Shown here one piece after another: positions 6,454 through 13,168 of a DNA stretch of 20,422 nt (the first letter of the stretch is position 1; each line of letters starts with the position of its first letter). A model generated the notes under the pieces. That model did no database searches and was not told the DNA's origin. It saw only the letters and a list, made by a program, of their open reading frames with translations. Made by a program: the position numbers and the translations under genes. The stretch is from NCBI GenBank assembly GCA_002305765.1, contig DBQU01000088.1, positions 1-20,422 on the forward strand, read 5' to 3'. The DNA comes from Deltaproteobacteria bacterium UBA1386. GTDB lineage: Bacteria; Desulfobacterota; Syntrophorhabdia; Syntrophorhabdales; Syntrophorhabdaceae.

Positions 6454-6914
6454 TCTTTCTGGTGGCGCTGCTCATGCTGATGGTCTGGGCGTCAGCCGTG
6501 ATGGCACAGACGGGCGGACCCGATTTCACCACACAGTCAAACAAGCAGAGTCCCTTGCAGTCAGGCAAGCTGAAGGTTCCCGACGCCATTGAAGCCCAGA
6601 AGAAGAACCCGGTGAAGCCAGCCGTCAATCCCTACCCCCCGAGACCGGGGTCCCCGCAGCAGTCTTCTCCGGGGAAGCTTCCCGCGTTCAAACCATCGAC
6701 GCCACAGCAGACGAACAAGCCGAACTCGACGTATGTGGTGAAACAGAATCAGGACTCGCCTGCGAGATCTTCCTGCCTGGCTAAGTGCACGGAGGACATG
6801 AACAGGTACCGGGCGAAATGTAACAAAGGTCCGGATCCTGTTGAGGCGTCCAACTGTGTCAAAATGGGCGAGGGTACGTATAAGTACTGTGCAGGCAAGT
6901 GTCCGGCGAAGTAG
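6447..6914 (+). CDS. secreted proline-rich protein with symmetric six-cysteine C-terminal domain
   Basis: The intact frame runs from TTG 6447 to TAG 6912-6914 (155 aa); the real start is probably GTG 6425 through a one-base frameshift (separate entry). Residues 3-20 are a hydrophobic signal-peptide core ending ASAVMA before Gln21. Residues 30-105 form a Pro/Gln/Ser/Lys-rich low-complexity linker (for example NPYPPRPGSPQQ). The C-terminal part has Cys110, 114, 125, 137, 148 and 152. The pattern is CX3C-X10-C-X11-C-X10-CX3C, which reads the same in both directions and suggests two antiparallel helices joined by three disulfides. Export to the oxidising periplasm or outside would fit. I know no family with this exact pattern; it only superficially recalls twin-CX3C or CX9C helical hairpins. 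Function unknown. The next gene is on the opposite strand, convergent, 126 bases away. Confidence 0.7.
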   Translation: MGVFLVALLMLMVWASAVMAQTGGPDFTTQSNKQSPLQSGKLKVPDAIEAQKKNPVKPAVNPYPPRPGSPQQSSPGKLPAFKPSTPQQTNKPNSTYVVKQNQDSPARSSCLAKCTEDMNRYRAKCNKGPDPVEASNCVKMGEGTYKYCAGKCPAK

Positions 6915-7040
6915 GGGAAGCGCACCGTTATGAAGGTGGAGATATCAACATATCCCTGCCTTGCGGAAGATACTGAAGTATGAGCCGAAGGGAGTCTTAA
7001 GGGGGCGAGTTATCGGAGATGGTACCCGTGTCCACTCCTG

Positions 7041-7403
7041 CTATTGGCCTCCGGTGAATGTTCTCAGCTTGTTCCTGAAGAACGCTTCGGATTGAACGGT
7101 TGTGCCGTCCGCGAGGCGTATCAGGTAGGACTCGCCTGTCATAGAGGACCTGGAGGCGCAGAATTTGATGAAGTCCTCCGCTGTCTGCACCTTGTTGCCC
7201 GCCGCCTTGAGCTTCAGGCGCAGGTGGGCAGCGGCTGCCCTGGCATCATGCTCGCTTCCGTTCCTGATGAACGTCGCTCCTTCCAGTGCTTCGACGGAGG
7301 CTAACAGGTACTGGATCCTGGCCGTCTCTGAAGGATCCCCGGCACAAACATGCACCGCTGCCAGCAAGAGGACGGTCGCGAGAACCGCGGAGATCTTTTT
7401 CAT
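7041..7403 (-). CDS. DUF5329-like exported protein
   Basis: The start is ATG at 7401-7403, giving 120 residues. Residues 1-21 (MKKISAVLATVLLLAAVHVC) are a standard signal peptide with cleavage near CA/GD. The mature part carries the pattern I associate with DUF5329: an early helix IQYLLASVEALEGATFIRNG, then HDARAAAAHLRLKL, AEDFIKFCASRSSMTGESY and LIRLADGTTV. The family has no known function; members are small periplasmic proteins. A longer start at 7439 would overlap the upstream gene and put 12 residues before the signal peptide, so I rejected it; AGGGG lies about 10 bases before the chosen ATG. The gene follows the metallo-beta-lactamase-fold lipoprotein by 19 bases on the same strand, so the two are probably co-transcribed and both act in the cell envelope. 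Confidence 0.75.
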   Translation of the reverse strand: MKKISAVLATVLLLAAVHVCAGDPSETARIQYLLASVEALEGATFIRNGSEHDARAAAAHLRLKLKAAGNKVQTAEDFIKFCASRSSMTGESYLIRLADGTTVQSEAFFRNKLRTFTGGQ

Positions 7404-7422
7404 GTCAAAGGCACCCCTGATC

Positions 7423-8655
7423 TCAGAATAGCGCCTCATGGCGTGGCGAAGGACCGCTTCCGATGAAACCCTGGATCTGGCCGATGGGATAATAGGTTTT
7501 GTCCGGCGGCGGCAGTGACGCGCTCAGCGCGGGAGGTATCCTGATGACCTGTCCGAAAACGGGCGCGACGAAGGCGTCGGGTGCCAGACCGTGTTCCTTT
7601 AATGATGCGGCAAGCACATCCGGGGCATCGGTAAATCCCTCGACTCCCAGCCGAAATACCTGGAAATGGGCGGCGATGCTGAGCGGTTCTCCCAGGTCCC
7701 TGTGTGCCATGACCGCTTCGGCCGGGCCCATGTGGACAATGGAGTGATGATGATGCTGCGCCGTCGCCTCGCCGGCCTCAGGGCGGAATGGGGCTATCGG
7801 AAGGAGGGCCACCCTTATCGGTGAAAAGCGGCGTGCAATTTCACGGAAATGGGGACCATACCCGGTGTCTCCGGCATAGTAGACGTTCCCTGATGGACCG
7901 GATATAACGAAACCTCCCCAAAGAGTCTTGTCCCGGTCCCAGAGGGTGCGCCCCGAGAAGTGCTGGGCAGGGACCAGGGTTACCGTCACTCCTGAAGACA
8001 AAGGGACCGATTGCCACCAGTCAAGTTCATCCACCGCGGGCATTCCCGTGCTCCGCATAAGACCATAATTGCCGAGCGGCACGACGGCGCGCGGTGTTCC
8101 TTTCTTTGCAAGACGTTTAAGGGTGGGAATATCGAAATGATCGTAATGGTTGTGGGATACCAGCACGACATCGACAGGGGGAAGGTCGCCGAAACGAATG
8201 CCGGGTTCGCTGTGCCGTTCGGGGCCCACCCATGATACCGGACTGCAGCGTTCCGACCATATGGGGTCGGTGAGAATATTGAGTCCGTCCATCTGTATGA
8301 GAAACGTGGCGTGACCGACGGGCGTTACGTGGATCGAGCCTTCGGGGGCGCGGGCGACAGGCGGCGGTCCAGGCAGGAACTCTTTTTGCTCCGGCCACTC
8401 GGGCCAACCGACGCGAAAGATCCACTTCCAAACCCACCACGTGGCGCTGCGTTTTGTCGTCTGACCCGACACAGAATACAGGGCCTGGGGAGCACCGGGG
8501 TTAACATACCGGGCACCATCAAAGTGGTCCGAGACCTGCCGTGCTCCTGCGGCGGGTATATCCGGTCTTGTCACGCAGGCGGGAAGCGACAGCAAAGAGG
8601 CCAGGATAAAGGACAAGACAAGGAGGCACAGGACATTCCTTTTGTTTCTTTTCAT
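7423..8655 (-). CDS. MBL-fold metallohydrolase lipoprotein (NAPE-PLD/RomA-like)
   Basis: A 410-residue metallo-beta-lactamase-fold hydrolase, probably anchored in the envelope. Residues 1-27 form a lipoprotein signal, basic MKRNKR then a hydrophobic core, with the lipobox LPAC and acylated Cys27. The fold shows as GHATFLI (114-120), the metal-binding HNHYDH (168-173), the later YYAGDTGYG with its metal-ligand Asp, and a histidine-rich HHHHS block before AAHFQVF. The layout matches the NAPE-PLD/RomA/UlaG-like branch (COG2220), whose eukaryotic members cleave N-acyl-phosphatidylethanolamine; the substrate here is unknown, though a phospholipid is plausible. The ATG at 8653-8655 is preceded by GGGAG with 5-base spacing. 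It is the first gene of a two-gene unit with the DUF5329-like protein. The motif set appears complete. Confidence 0.88.
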   Translation of the reverse strand: MKRNKRNVLCLLVLSFILASLLSLPACVTRPDIPAAGARQVSDHFDGARYVNPGAPQALYSVSGQTTKRSATWWVWKWIFRVGWPEWPEQKEFLPGPPPVARAPEGSIHVTPVGHATFLIQMDGLNILTDPIWSERCSPVSWVGPERHSEPGIRFGDLPPVDVVLVSHNHYDHFDIPTLKRLAKKGTPRAVVPLGNYGLMRSTGMPAVDELDWWQSVPLSSGVTVTLVPAQHFSGRTLWDRDKTLWGGFVISGPSGNVYYAGDTGYGPHFREIARRFSPIRVALLPIAPFRPEAGEATAQHHHHSIVHMGPAEAVMAHRDLGEPLSIAAHFQVFRLGVEGFTDAPDVLAASLKEHGLAPDAFVAPVFGQVIRIPPALSASLPPPDKTYYPIGQIQGFIGSGPSPRHEALF

Positions 8656-8714
8656 TCAAACTCCCAACAAATAAACAACTCGTAAACGACAACCCCTCAG
8701 AACATCGGGACCGA

Positions 8715-8726
8715 ATAGTGTACTAT
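8715..8726. promoter_or_regulatory. inverted repeat upstream of the lipoprotein gene
   Basis: ATAGT-GT-ACTAT is a perfect 5-bp inverted repeat with a 2-base centre. It sits inside a longer imperfect one (GAATA at 8713-8717, TATTC at 8726-8730). It is AT-rich within GC-rich DNA and lies 60 bases upstream of the lipoprotein start on its minus strand, where a promoter or operator would be expected. I could not place convincing -35 and -10 boxes around it. Confidence 0.3.
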
Positions 8727-8917
8727 ATTCCCGGAGGCAATGCCAGTTGTTGCATCTAGGGGTCTCCGGGGGGGCAGGATAAAGGGGAATGAAATATCCA
8801 GTCTGGTGATCCGGAAGACGGTAGAGAAGAATCGAAGGTCCCGTGAGCAGTTCGGGCCAACCAGATCATTTTTCATGACATTCAGGCCGGCAGGACGGAA
8901 GAGGAGGGTCCAGATCC

Positions 8918-9034
8918 TTGACGCTGATGTCCGCGTACAGGAAAAAAGTAAAGATGAGAAGATTGCAGGATCTGGAGGAGTCTGCGCAGAGCGCCGAGCG
9001 GCTCGCACTTGACATGGGGGAGGGCTGGAATTAG
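8918..9034 (+). CDS. possible small helical protein (38 aa)
   Basis: A TTG at 8918 follows GGAGGG (8903-8908) at 9-base spacing. The frame encodes MTLMSAYRKKVKMRRLQDLE and continues with ESAQSAERLALDMGEGWN before TAG at 9032-9034. The product would be an amphipathic, mainly helical peptide with a basic first half and an acidic second half. Evidence is only the ribosome site and protein-like composition; it lies in a region that otherwise looks decayed, and it may be a fragment of a larger former gene. No family recognised. Confidence 0.25.
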   Translation: MTLMSAYRKKVKMRRLQDLEESAQSAERLALDMGEGWN

Positions 9035-9422
9035 ATTGGGCCAATGGAGCCCTGGCCGCTTATCAGCTATGTTGCTGCAGCTCTGGTGGTGGTGGACCTC
9101 ATGTCGACCTCTCACATGTTGTTCGTCGGCGGCAAGGAGACAGGTCAACGGAAGAGGCGCGCAAATCCGGCATGTTTCCGACGGCGACTGCATCTATCAT
9201 TCCATCCTGATCATCTGGAAACAACTCCACAACGAAAAGACGAGGCTGAAAACGCTTGAGGCGGATGTCGGGAGAGTCTCCCGGCCCTTCGCGCTCGATC
9301 TCTTGACGTAGTGATACGGCATCGGTTCCACAGGATAGGTTGTGGGAAACATGATCACGCGCCACGTTCTGAAAGAGAGGTCCCCGACAAACCGCGATGG
9401 CGGTAGCATGTCAGGTGAGTCG

Positions 9423-9434
9423 CGTCGGCCGACG
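9423..9434. promoter_or_regulatory. 12-bp perfect palindrome before mscS
   Basis: CGTCGGCCGACG at 9423-9434 is a perfect palindrome whose last base is the first base of the mscS ribosome site GGGAGGA (9434-9440). As DNA it could be an operator; as RNA a pure palindrome has no loop and would fold poorly unless inner pairs open. Its closeness to the ribosome site suggests control of this gene, but it may be chance in GC-rich sequence. Confidence 0.25.
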
Positions 9435-9448
9435 GGAGGACGGATGCC

Positions 9449-10363
9449 ATGAAAATTAACATCAATGAGTACATTCAAGAGTTTGTGGACTGGTTCCTGA
9501 CGAGCGGGCTGCGTGTCGGGATCACATTGATCCTAACGTTCGTTGCCCTGAAGGCCGCAGGGTTTTTCGCAGCCCGCCTGATCGCGGCCCTTAGCCGACA
9601 CAGAGACGATGTTGAATACCAGAAGCGGACGAGGACCCTTGGTTCGATCGTCCGGTATGTCCTGAATACGGCCGTACTGATCATCGCCGCCATGATCGTG
9701 CTCGGAGAGTTGGGGATAGAGATAGGTCCTGTTCTGGCTGCGGCAGGGATCGTGGGGTTGGCGGTGGGCTTTGGGGCTCAAAGCCTGGTAAAGGATGTTA
9801 TCAGCGGGTTCTTCATTCTGATGGAGGACCAGATCCGGGAAGGGGACGTCGTTCAGATCGGCGGACAGGGAGGACTGGTCGAGAAAATAAGCCTGAGGAC
9901 CACGAAACTCCGAGACCTGGCGGGCAACGTGCATTATGTGCCGAACGGCAAGATCGATGTTGTCACCAACATGACAAAGGAGTACTCACGCTATGTTTTT
10001 GACATAGGGGTTGCGTATCGAGAGGATGTTGACGAGGTGATCGGACTGATCAGGGAGGTCGACGAAGAGCTGCGCGGCGATCCGGCTTTCAAGGATGACA
10101 TTCTGGAGCCGATGGAGGTACTGGGTCTCGATCAGTTCGGTGAATCGGCTCTCGTCATCAAGGCCCGCACGAAGACCCTGCCTATCAAACAGTGGGGTGT
10201 TGCTCGTGAATTCAATCGTCGTCTGAAGATGAAATTTGATGAGAATGACGTCGAGATCCCATTTCCGCACGTCACTTTGTATATGGGTCAGGACAAGAAA
10301 GGCCACGCGCCGCCCTTGCACCTCGCACGTGAGGGCAACCCCGGGAGATCGGAGGATGTCTGA
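9449..10363 (+). CDS. MscS-family small-conductance mechanosensitive channel
   Basis: An inner-membrane channel that opens under membrane tension to release solutes during hypo-osmotic shock. The ATG at 9449 follows GGGAGGA at 8-base spacing. The 304 residues have three membrane segments (about 21-45, 68-90 and 95-125). The third contains the signature GLAVGFGAQSLVKDVISGFF (103-122), the pore-lining helix and kink of MscS. The beta domain follows: EGDVVQIGGQGG (131-142), then HYVPNGKI, then a C-terminal alpha/beta domain up to FPHVTLYMGQ. Length matches short MscS proteins such as E. coli MscS (286). It is the first gene of the long same-strand series and lies 69 bases before the UPF0182 gene. 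Assignment to mscS itself rather than a paralogue is uncertain, so no symbol is given. Confidence 0.92.
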   Translation: MKININEYIQEFVDWFLTSGLRVGITLILTFVALKAAGFFAARLIAALSRHRDDVEYQKRTRTLGSIVRYVLNTAVLIIAAMIVLGELGIEIGPVLAAAGIVGLAVGFGAQSLVKDVISGFFILMEDQIREGDVVQIGGQGGLVEKISLRTTKLRDLAGNVHYVPNGKIDVVTNMTKEYSRYVFDIGVAYREDVDEVIGLIREVDEELRGDPAFKDDILEPMEVLGLDQFGESALVIKARTKTLPIKQWGVAREFNRRLKMKFDENDVEIPFPHVTLYMGQDKKGHAPPLHLAREGNPGRSEDV

Positions 10364-10432
10364 AAGCGAAGGACGTTTCCAGACCGTAGCATTTCCGGGC
10401 TTCGGTCACCGCAAAGACCGGGAGAGATAGCC

Positions 10433-13141
10433 ATGAGACTGATCGCGGGTAAAAAGAGGGCGTTCTGGTGGGTGTTCCTTGCCCTTGTCGGTGTGTGCCT
10501 GATCGTTCTGTCCCTCACCGCCGGTAAGCTCGTGGAGTGGCTATGGATGAAGCAGTTGGGGTTTGTCGGGATCTTCTGGCGATTGTTGTTCAGCAAGCTC
10601 CTCCTCTTTGTTGCGGCCTTTCTCTTCGTTTTCTTCTACTGGTGGGTCAATTTCCGGCAGGTTGCCCGCGTGCTGCTCAGGGAGGCGGGGCGGACCGGCG
10701 CGACCGGTTTCGAGGCGGTCACCGGATCGCCGCTGAGGATGAACGGGATCAACTTGTTGTTTGCTGCCGTGTCCTGCGGACCCGCCCTGATATTCGGTTT
10801 TGTCTTCTGGTCGCAGTGGGACGCATACCTTCGGTTCTCCTGGGGTGGGCCCGTCGGCAGTATCGATCCGATCTTCGGACTCGACATCGGGTTTTACCTT
10901 TTCCGCCTTCCATTCTATGAGGTCCTTCAGAACAGCCTCGTCGGGCTGACCGCGGTCACGCTGGTGCTCGTCTTCCTTGCCTATTATATCTTCGGCCTTG
11001 CCGGGCAGAGGGGAGCGTCGCAGTATATGCCTCATTGGGGCGCCACGCGTCATACGGGGATCCTTTTTGTACTGTTTCTGGCAGCATGGGCATGGGGCTA
11101 TTACCTGGACCGATACGAGTTGATGTTTTCCAGCAGAGGCGTTGTTTTCGGACCAGGCTATGCCGACTACAACGTGGTTCGGATCGTTCTCTGGATCATG
11201 CTCTTCGTGTCCGCGGCCCTGGGGCTCTTCACCGCCGTTTCCCTCTTGCTGAAACGGTTTCGATGGATATTGATCGGGGTAGGCACCTGCTTTGCCCTCA
11301 TGATCGTGTTGCTGTACATGCTGCCCTTCGCGATACAGAAGTTCGTGGTGCGGCCCAACGAACTGGAGCTCGAGACGCCGTTCCTGAAGCATAACATCGC
11401 GTATACGCGCAGAGCCTATCAACTGGATCGGGTCGAAGAGAAACGGTATCCCGCCCTCGGCGACCTCACCCTGAAAGAGATATCGCAGAACGAGGACACC
11501 ATACGGAACATCAGACTGTGGGATTGGAGGCCTCTCCGCCAGACCTTCCGTCAGACCCAGGAGATCCGTCTTTACTACGAGTTTTACGAGGTGGATACGG
11601 ACCGCTATCATCTGGAAGGCGAAGGGTATCGCCAGGTGATGTTGTCAGCTCGCGAGCTGGTCGGCCAGTTGCCTGAAGGGGCCAGGACCTGGATCAACGA
11701 ACGGCTTCAATTCACGCACGGCTACGGTGTGGCAATGGCCTTTGTTTCAGAGCAGGTCGAAGGGGGACTGCCCCGCTATGTCGTGAAGGATCTTCCCCCG
11801 GCCTCGCCCTATTTACAGATAGACCGGCCGGCGATCTACTACGGGGAGATGATGCCCGGGTACCGTATCGTCAACACGCAGATAAAAGAGTTCGATTACC
11901 CGAAGGGAGACGACAACGTCTACACCAATTACGAGGGCACGGGAGGCGTGCAGCTTGATACTTTTTGGAGGCGGCTCCTATTCGCCTGGGACCTTTTCGA
12001 CATAAACATCCTGATCAGTTCCTACATCACGCCGGAGAGCAGGATCCAGATCTGGAGGCGCGTGCAGGAGCGCATGTCCAGGATCGCGCCCTTTTTGCGG
12101 CTTGACAAGGATCCCTACATCGTCATCGTCGATGGCAAGCTCTACTGGATCCAGGACGCCTACACGGTCTCGTCACACTTCCCGTATTCAGAGCCCTACA
12201 AAGGTGGGATAAACTATATCCGCAATTCAGTAAAGATCATTGTCGACGCTTACAACGGGACCGTCTCGTTCTACGTGATGGACCCTCATGATCCGGTGCT
12301 CGCGGTGTACCGGCGCCTTTTCCCGAATGTCTTTCAGGGCATCGACAGGCTGCCCGTTGCCCTGAAAGACCACCTGCGCTATCCGCAGGACCTCTTCGAA
12401 GCGCAGGTGGACAAGTTTCAGACGTATCATATGACCGATCCTCAGGTCTTCTACAACAGGGAGGACCTCTGGACCCTCCCGCAGGAAAAGTACGCCGGAA
12501 CGCCGATCCCGGTCGAGCCCTATTATATCCTGATGCGGCTTCCCGGGGAAAGGACCCTGCAGTATCTCCTCATGACCCCGCTCACCCCTCGGAACAAGGA
12601 TAACATGATCGCCTGGATGGCGGCGAGGTGTGACTTCCCCGAGTACGGCCAGCTCCTTGCCTACCAGTTGCCCAAGGAACGCCTCATATACGGACCGCTT
12701 CAGATCGAAGCCATGATCGATCAGGACGACGTGATCTCGCAGCAGCTCTCTCTGTGGGACCAGCGGGGCTCCCGGGTCATTCGGGGCAACCTGCTCGTGA
12801 TCCCCGTCGACCAGTCGTTCATCTATGTGGAACCTGTATTCCTGGTGGCGGAGAAGGGAGACATTCCGCAGCTCAAACGGGTCATCATCGTGTACGGGGA
12901 AAAGGTTGTCATGGAGCCAACGATCGGTGAGGCGATCGAGGCTGTTTTCGGGGTCGTCCGGAGACCCGCGGGAGAAGTGCCCGCTGCTCCCGAGACGGGC
13001 GTCATCGCTGACAGCGCAAGGAGAGAACTGGAGAGAGCCCAGAATGCGCTCGGCCGCGGGAACTGGGCCGAGTTCGGGCGGGCCATGGACCGGTTAAAGG
13101 AAGTGCTCGCCCGGCCGCAGGATAGAAGTAAAAGTAAATAG
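10433..13141 (+). CDS. UPF0182 family integral membrane protein
   Basis: A 902-residue protein of the UPF0182 (COG1615) family, whose function is not established. The ATG at 10433 has GGAG 8 bases upstream. The first 305 residues contain about seven hydrophobic segments, with the family-like stretch VEWLWMKQLGFVGIFW near residues 27-42 and a conserved aromatic YWWVNFR block. From about residue 310 a large soluble domain begins (FVVRPNELELETPFLKHNI), with family features such as IRNIRLWDWRPL and YYGE. The C-terminus ends in a short helical segment, RRELERAQNALGRGNWAEFG, as in other members. The soluble part probably faces outside, but topology was not computed. It lies 27 bases before the PEP synthase gene, implying co-transcription. 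Confidence 0.9.
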   Translation: MRLIAGKKRAFWWVFLALVGVCLIVLSLTAGKLVEWLWMKQLGFVGIFWRLLFSKLLLFVAAFLFVFFYWWVNFRQVARVLLREAGRTGATGFEAVTGSPLRMNGINLLFAAVSCGPALIFGFVFWSQWDAYLRFSWGGPVGSIDPIFGLDIGFYLFRLPFYEVLQNSLVGLTAVTLVLVFLAYYIFGLAGQRGASQYMPHWGATRHTGILFVLFLAAWAWGYYLDRYELMFSSRGVVFGPGYADYNVVRIVLWIMLFVSAALGLFTAVSLLLKRFRWILIGVGTCFALMIVLLYMLPFAIQKFVVRPNELELETPFLKHNIAYTRRAYQLDRVEEKRYPALGDLTLKEISQNEDTIRNIRLWDWRPLRQTFRQTQEIRLYYEFYEVDTDRYHLEGEGYRQVMLSARELVGQLPEGARTWINERLQFTHGYGVAMAFVSEQVEGGLPRYVVKDLPPASPYLQIDRPAIYYGEMMPGYRIVNTQIKEFDYPKGDDNVYTNYEGTGGVQLDTFWRRLLFAWDLFDINILISSYITPESRIQIWRRVQERMSRIAPFLRLDKDPYIVIVDGKLYWIQDAYTVSSHFPYSEPYKGGINYIRNSVKIIVDAYNGTVSFYVMDPHDPVLAVYRRLFPNVFQGIDRLPVALKDHLRYPQDLFEAQVDKFQTYHMTDPQVFYNREDLWTLPQEKYAGTPIPVEPYYILMRLPGERTLQYLLMTPLTPRNKDNMIAWMAARCDFPEYGQLLAYQLPKERLIYGPLQIEAMIDQDDVISQQLSLWDQRGSRVIRGNLLVIPVDQSFIYVEPVFLVAEKGDIPQLKRVIIVYGEKVVMEPTIGEAIEAVFGVVRRPAGEVPAAPETGVIADSARRELERAQNALGRGNWAEFGRAMDRLKEVLARPQDRSKSK

Positions 13142-13168
13142 TGGCCATTACAGGCCTGTGGAGGTGTC

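Larger units (their letters stand above)
8656..9448. other. 793-base region without a convincing full-length gene
   Basis: Between the divergent starts of the lipoprotein (8655, minus) and mscS (9449, plus) no frame shows a recognisable protein. Open frames exist, for example 8740-9012 and 9044-9259 on the plus strand. The latter begins with a membrane-like segment, ISYVAAALVVVDLM, and then loses sense. A more protein-like stretch continues in another frame (IYHSILIIWKQLHNEKTRLK, ending near 9311). Ribosome sites are poor for all except the 8918 frame. The pattern suggests decayed or frameshifted small genes. An inverted repeat CCACA/TGTGG occurs at 9328-9345. Confidence 0.5.

Noticed and set aside
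6047..6628. A 193-residue open frame on the minus strand
   Set aside because: It overlaps the end of the MreB gene and the secreted protein, has Ser/Thr-rich composition typical of antisense of coding DNA, and no recognisable motif.
8740..9012. A 90-residue plus-strand open frame
   Set aside because: GGAGG is only 2 bases from the ATG, too close for a normal ribosome site, and the Arg/Lys-rich product shows no fold or family. Left in the unexplained interval.
10541..11611. A 356-residue open frame on the minus strand inside the UPF0182 gene
   Set aside because: It lies wholly opposite a well-supported gene; its length reflects GC-rich codon bias, and it has no recognisable domain.
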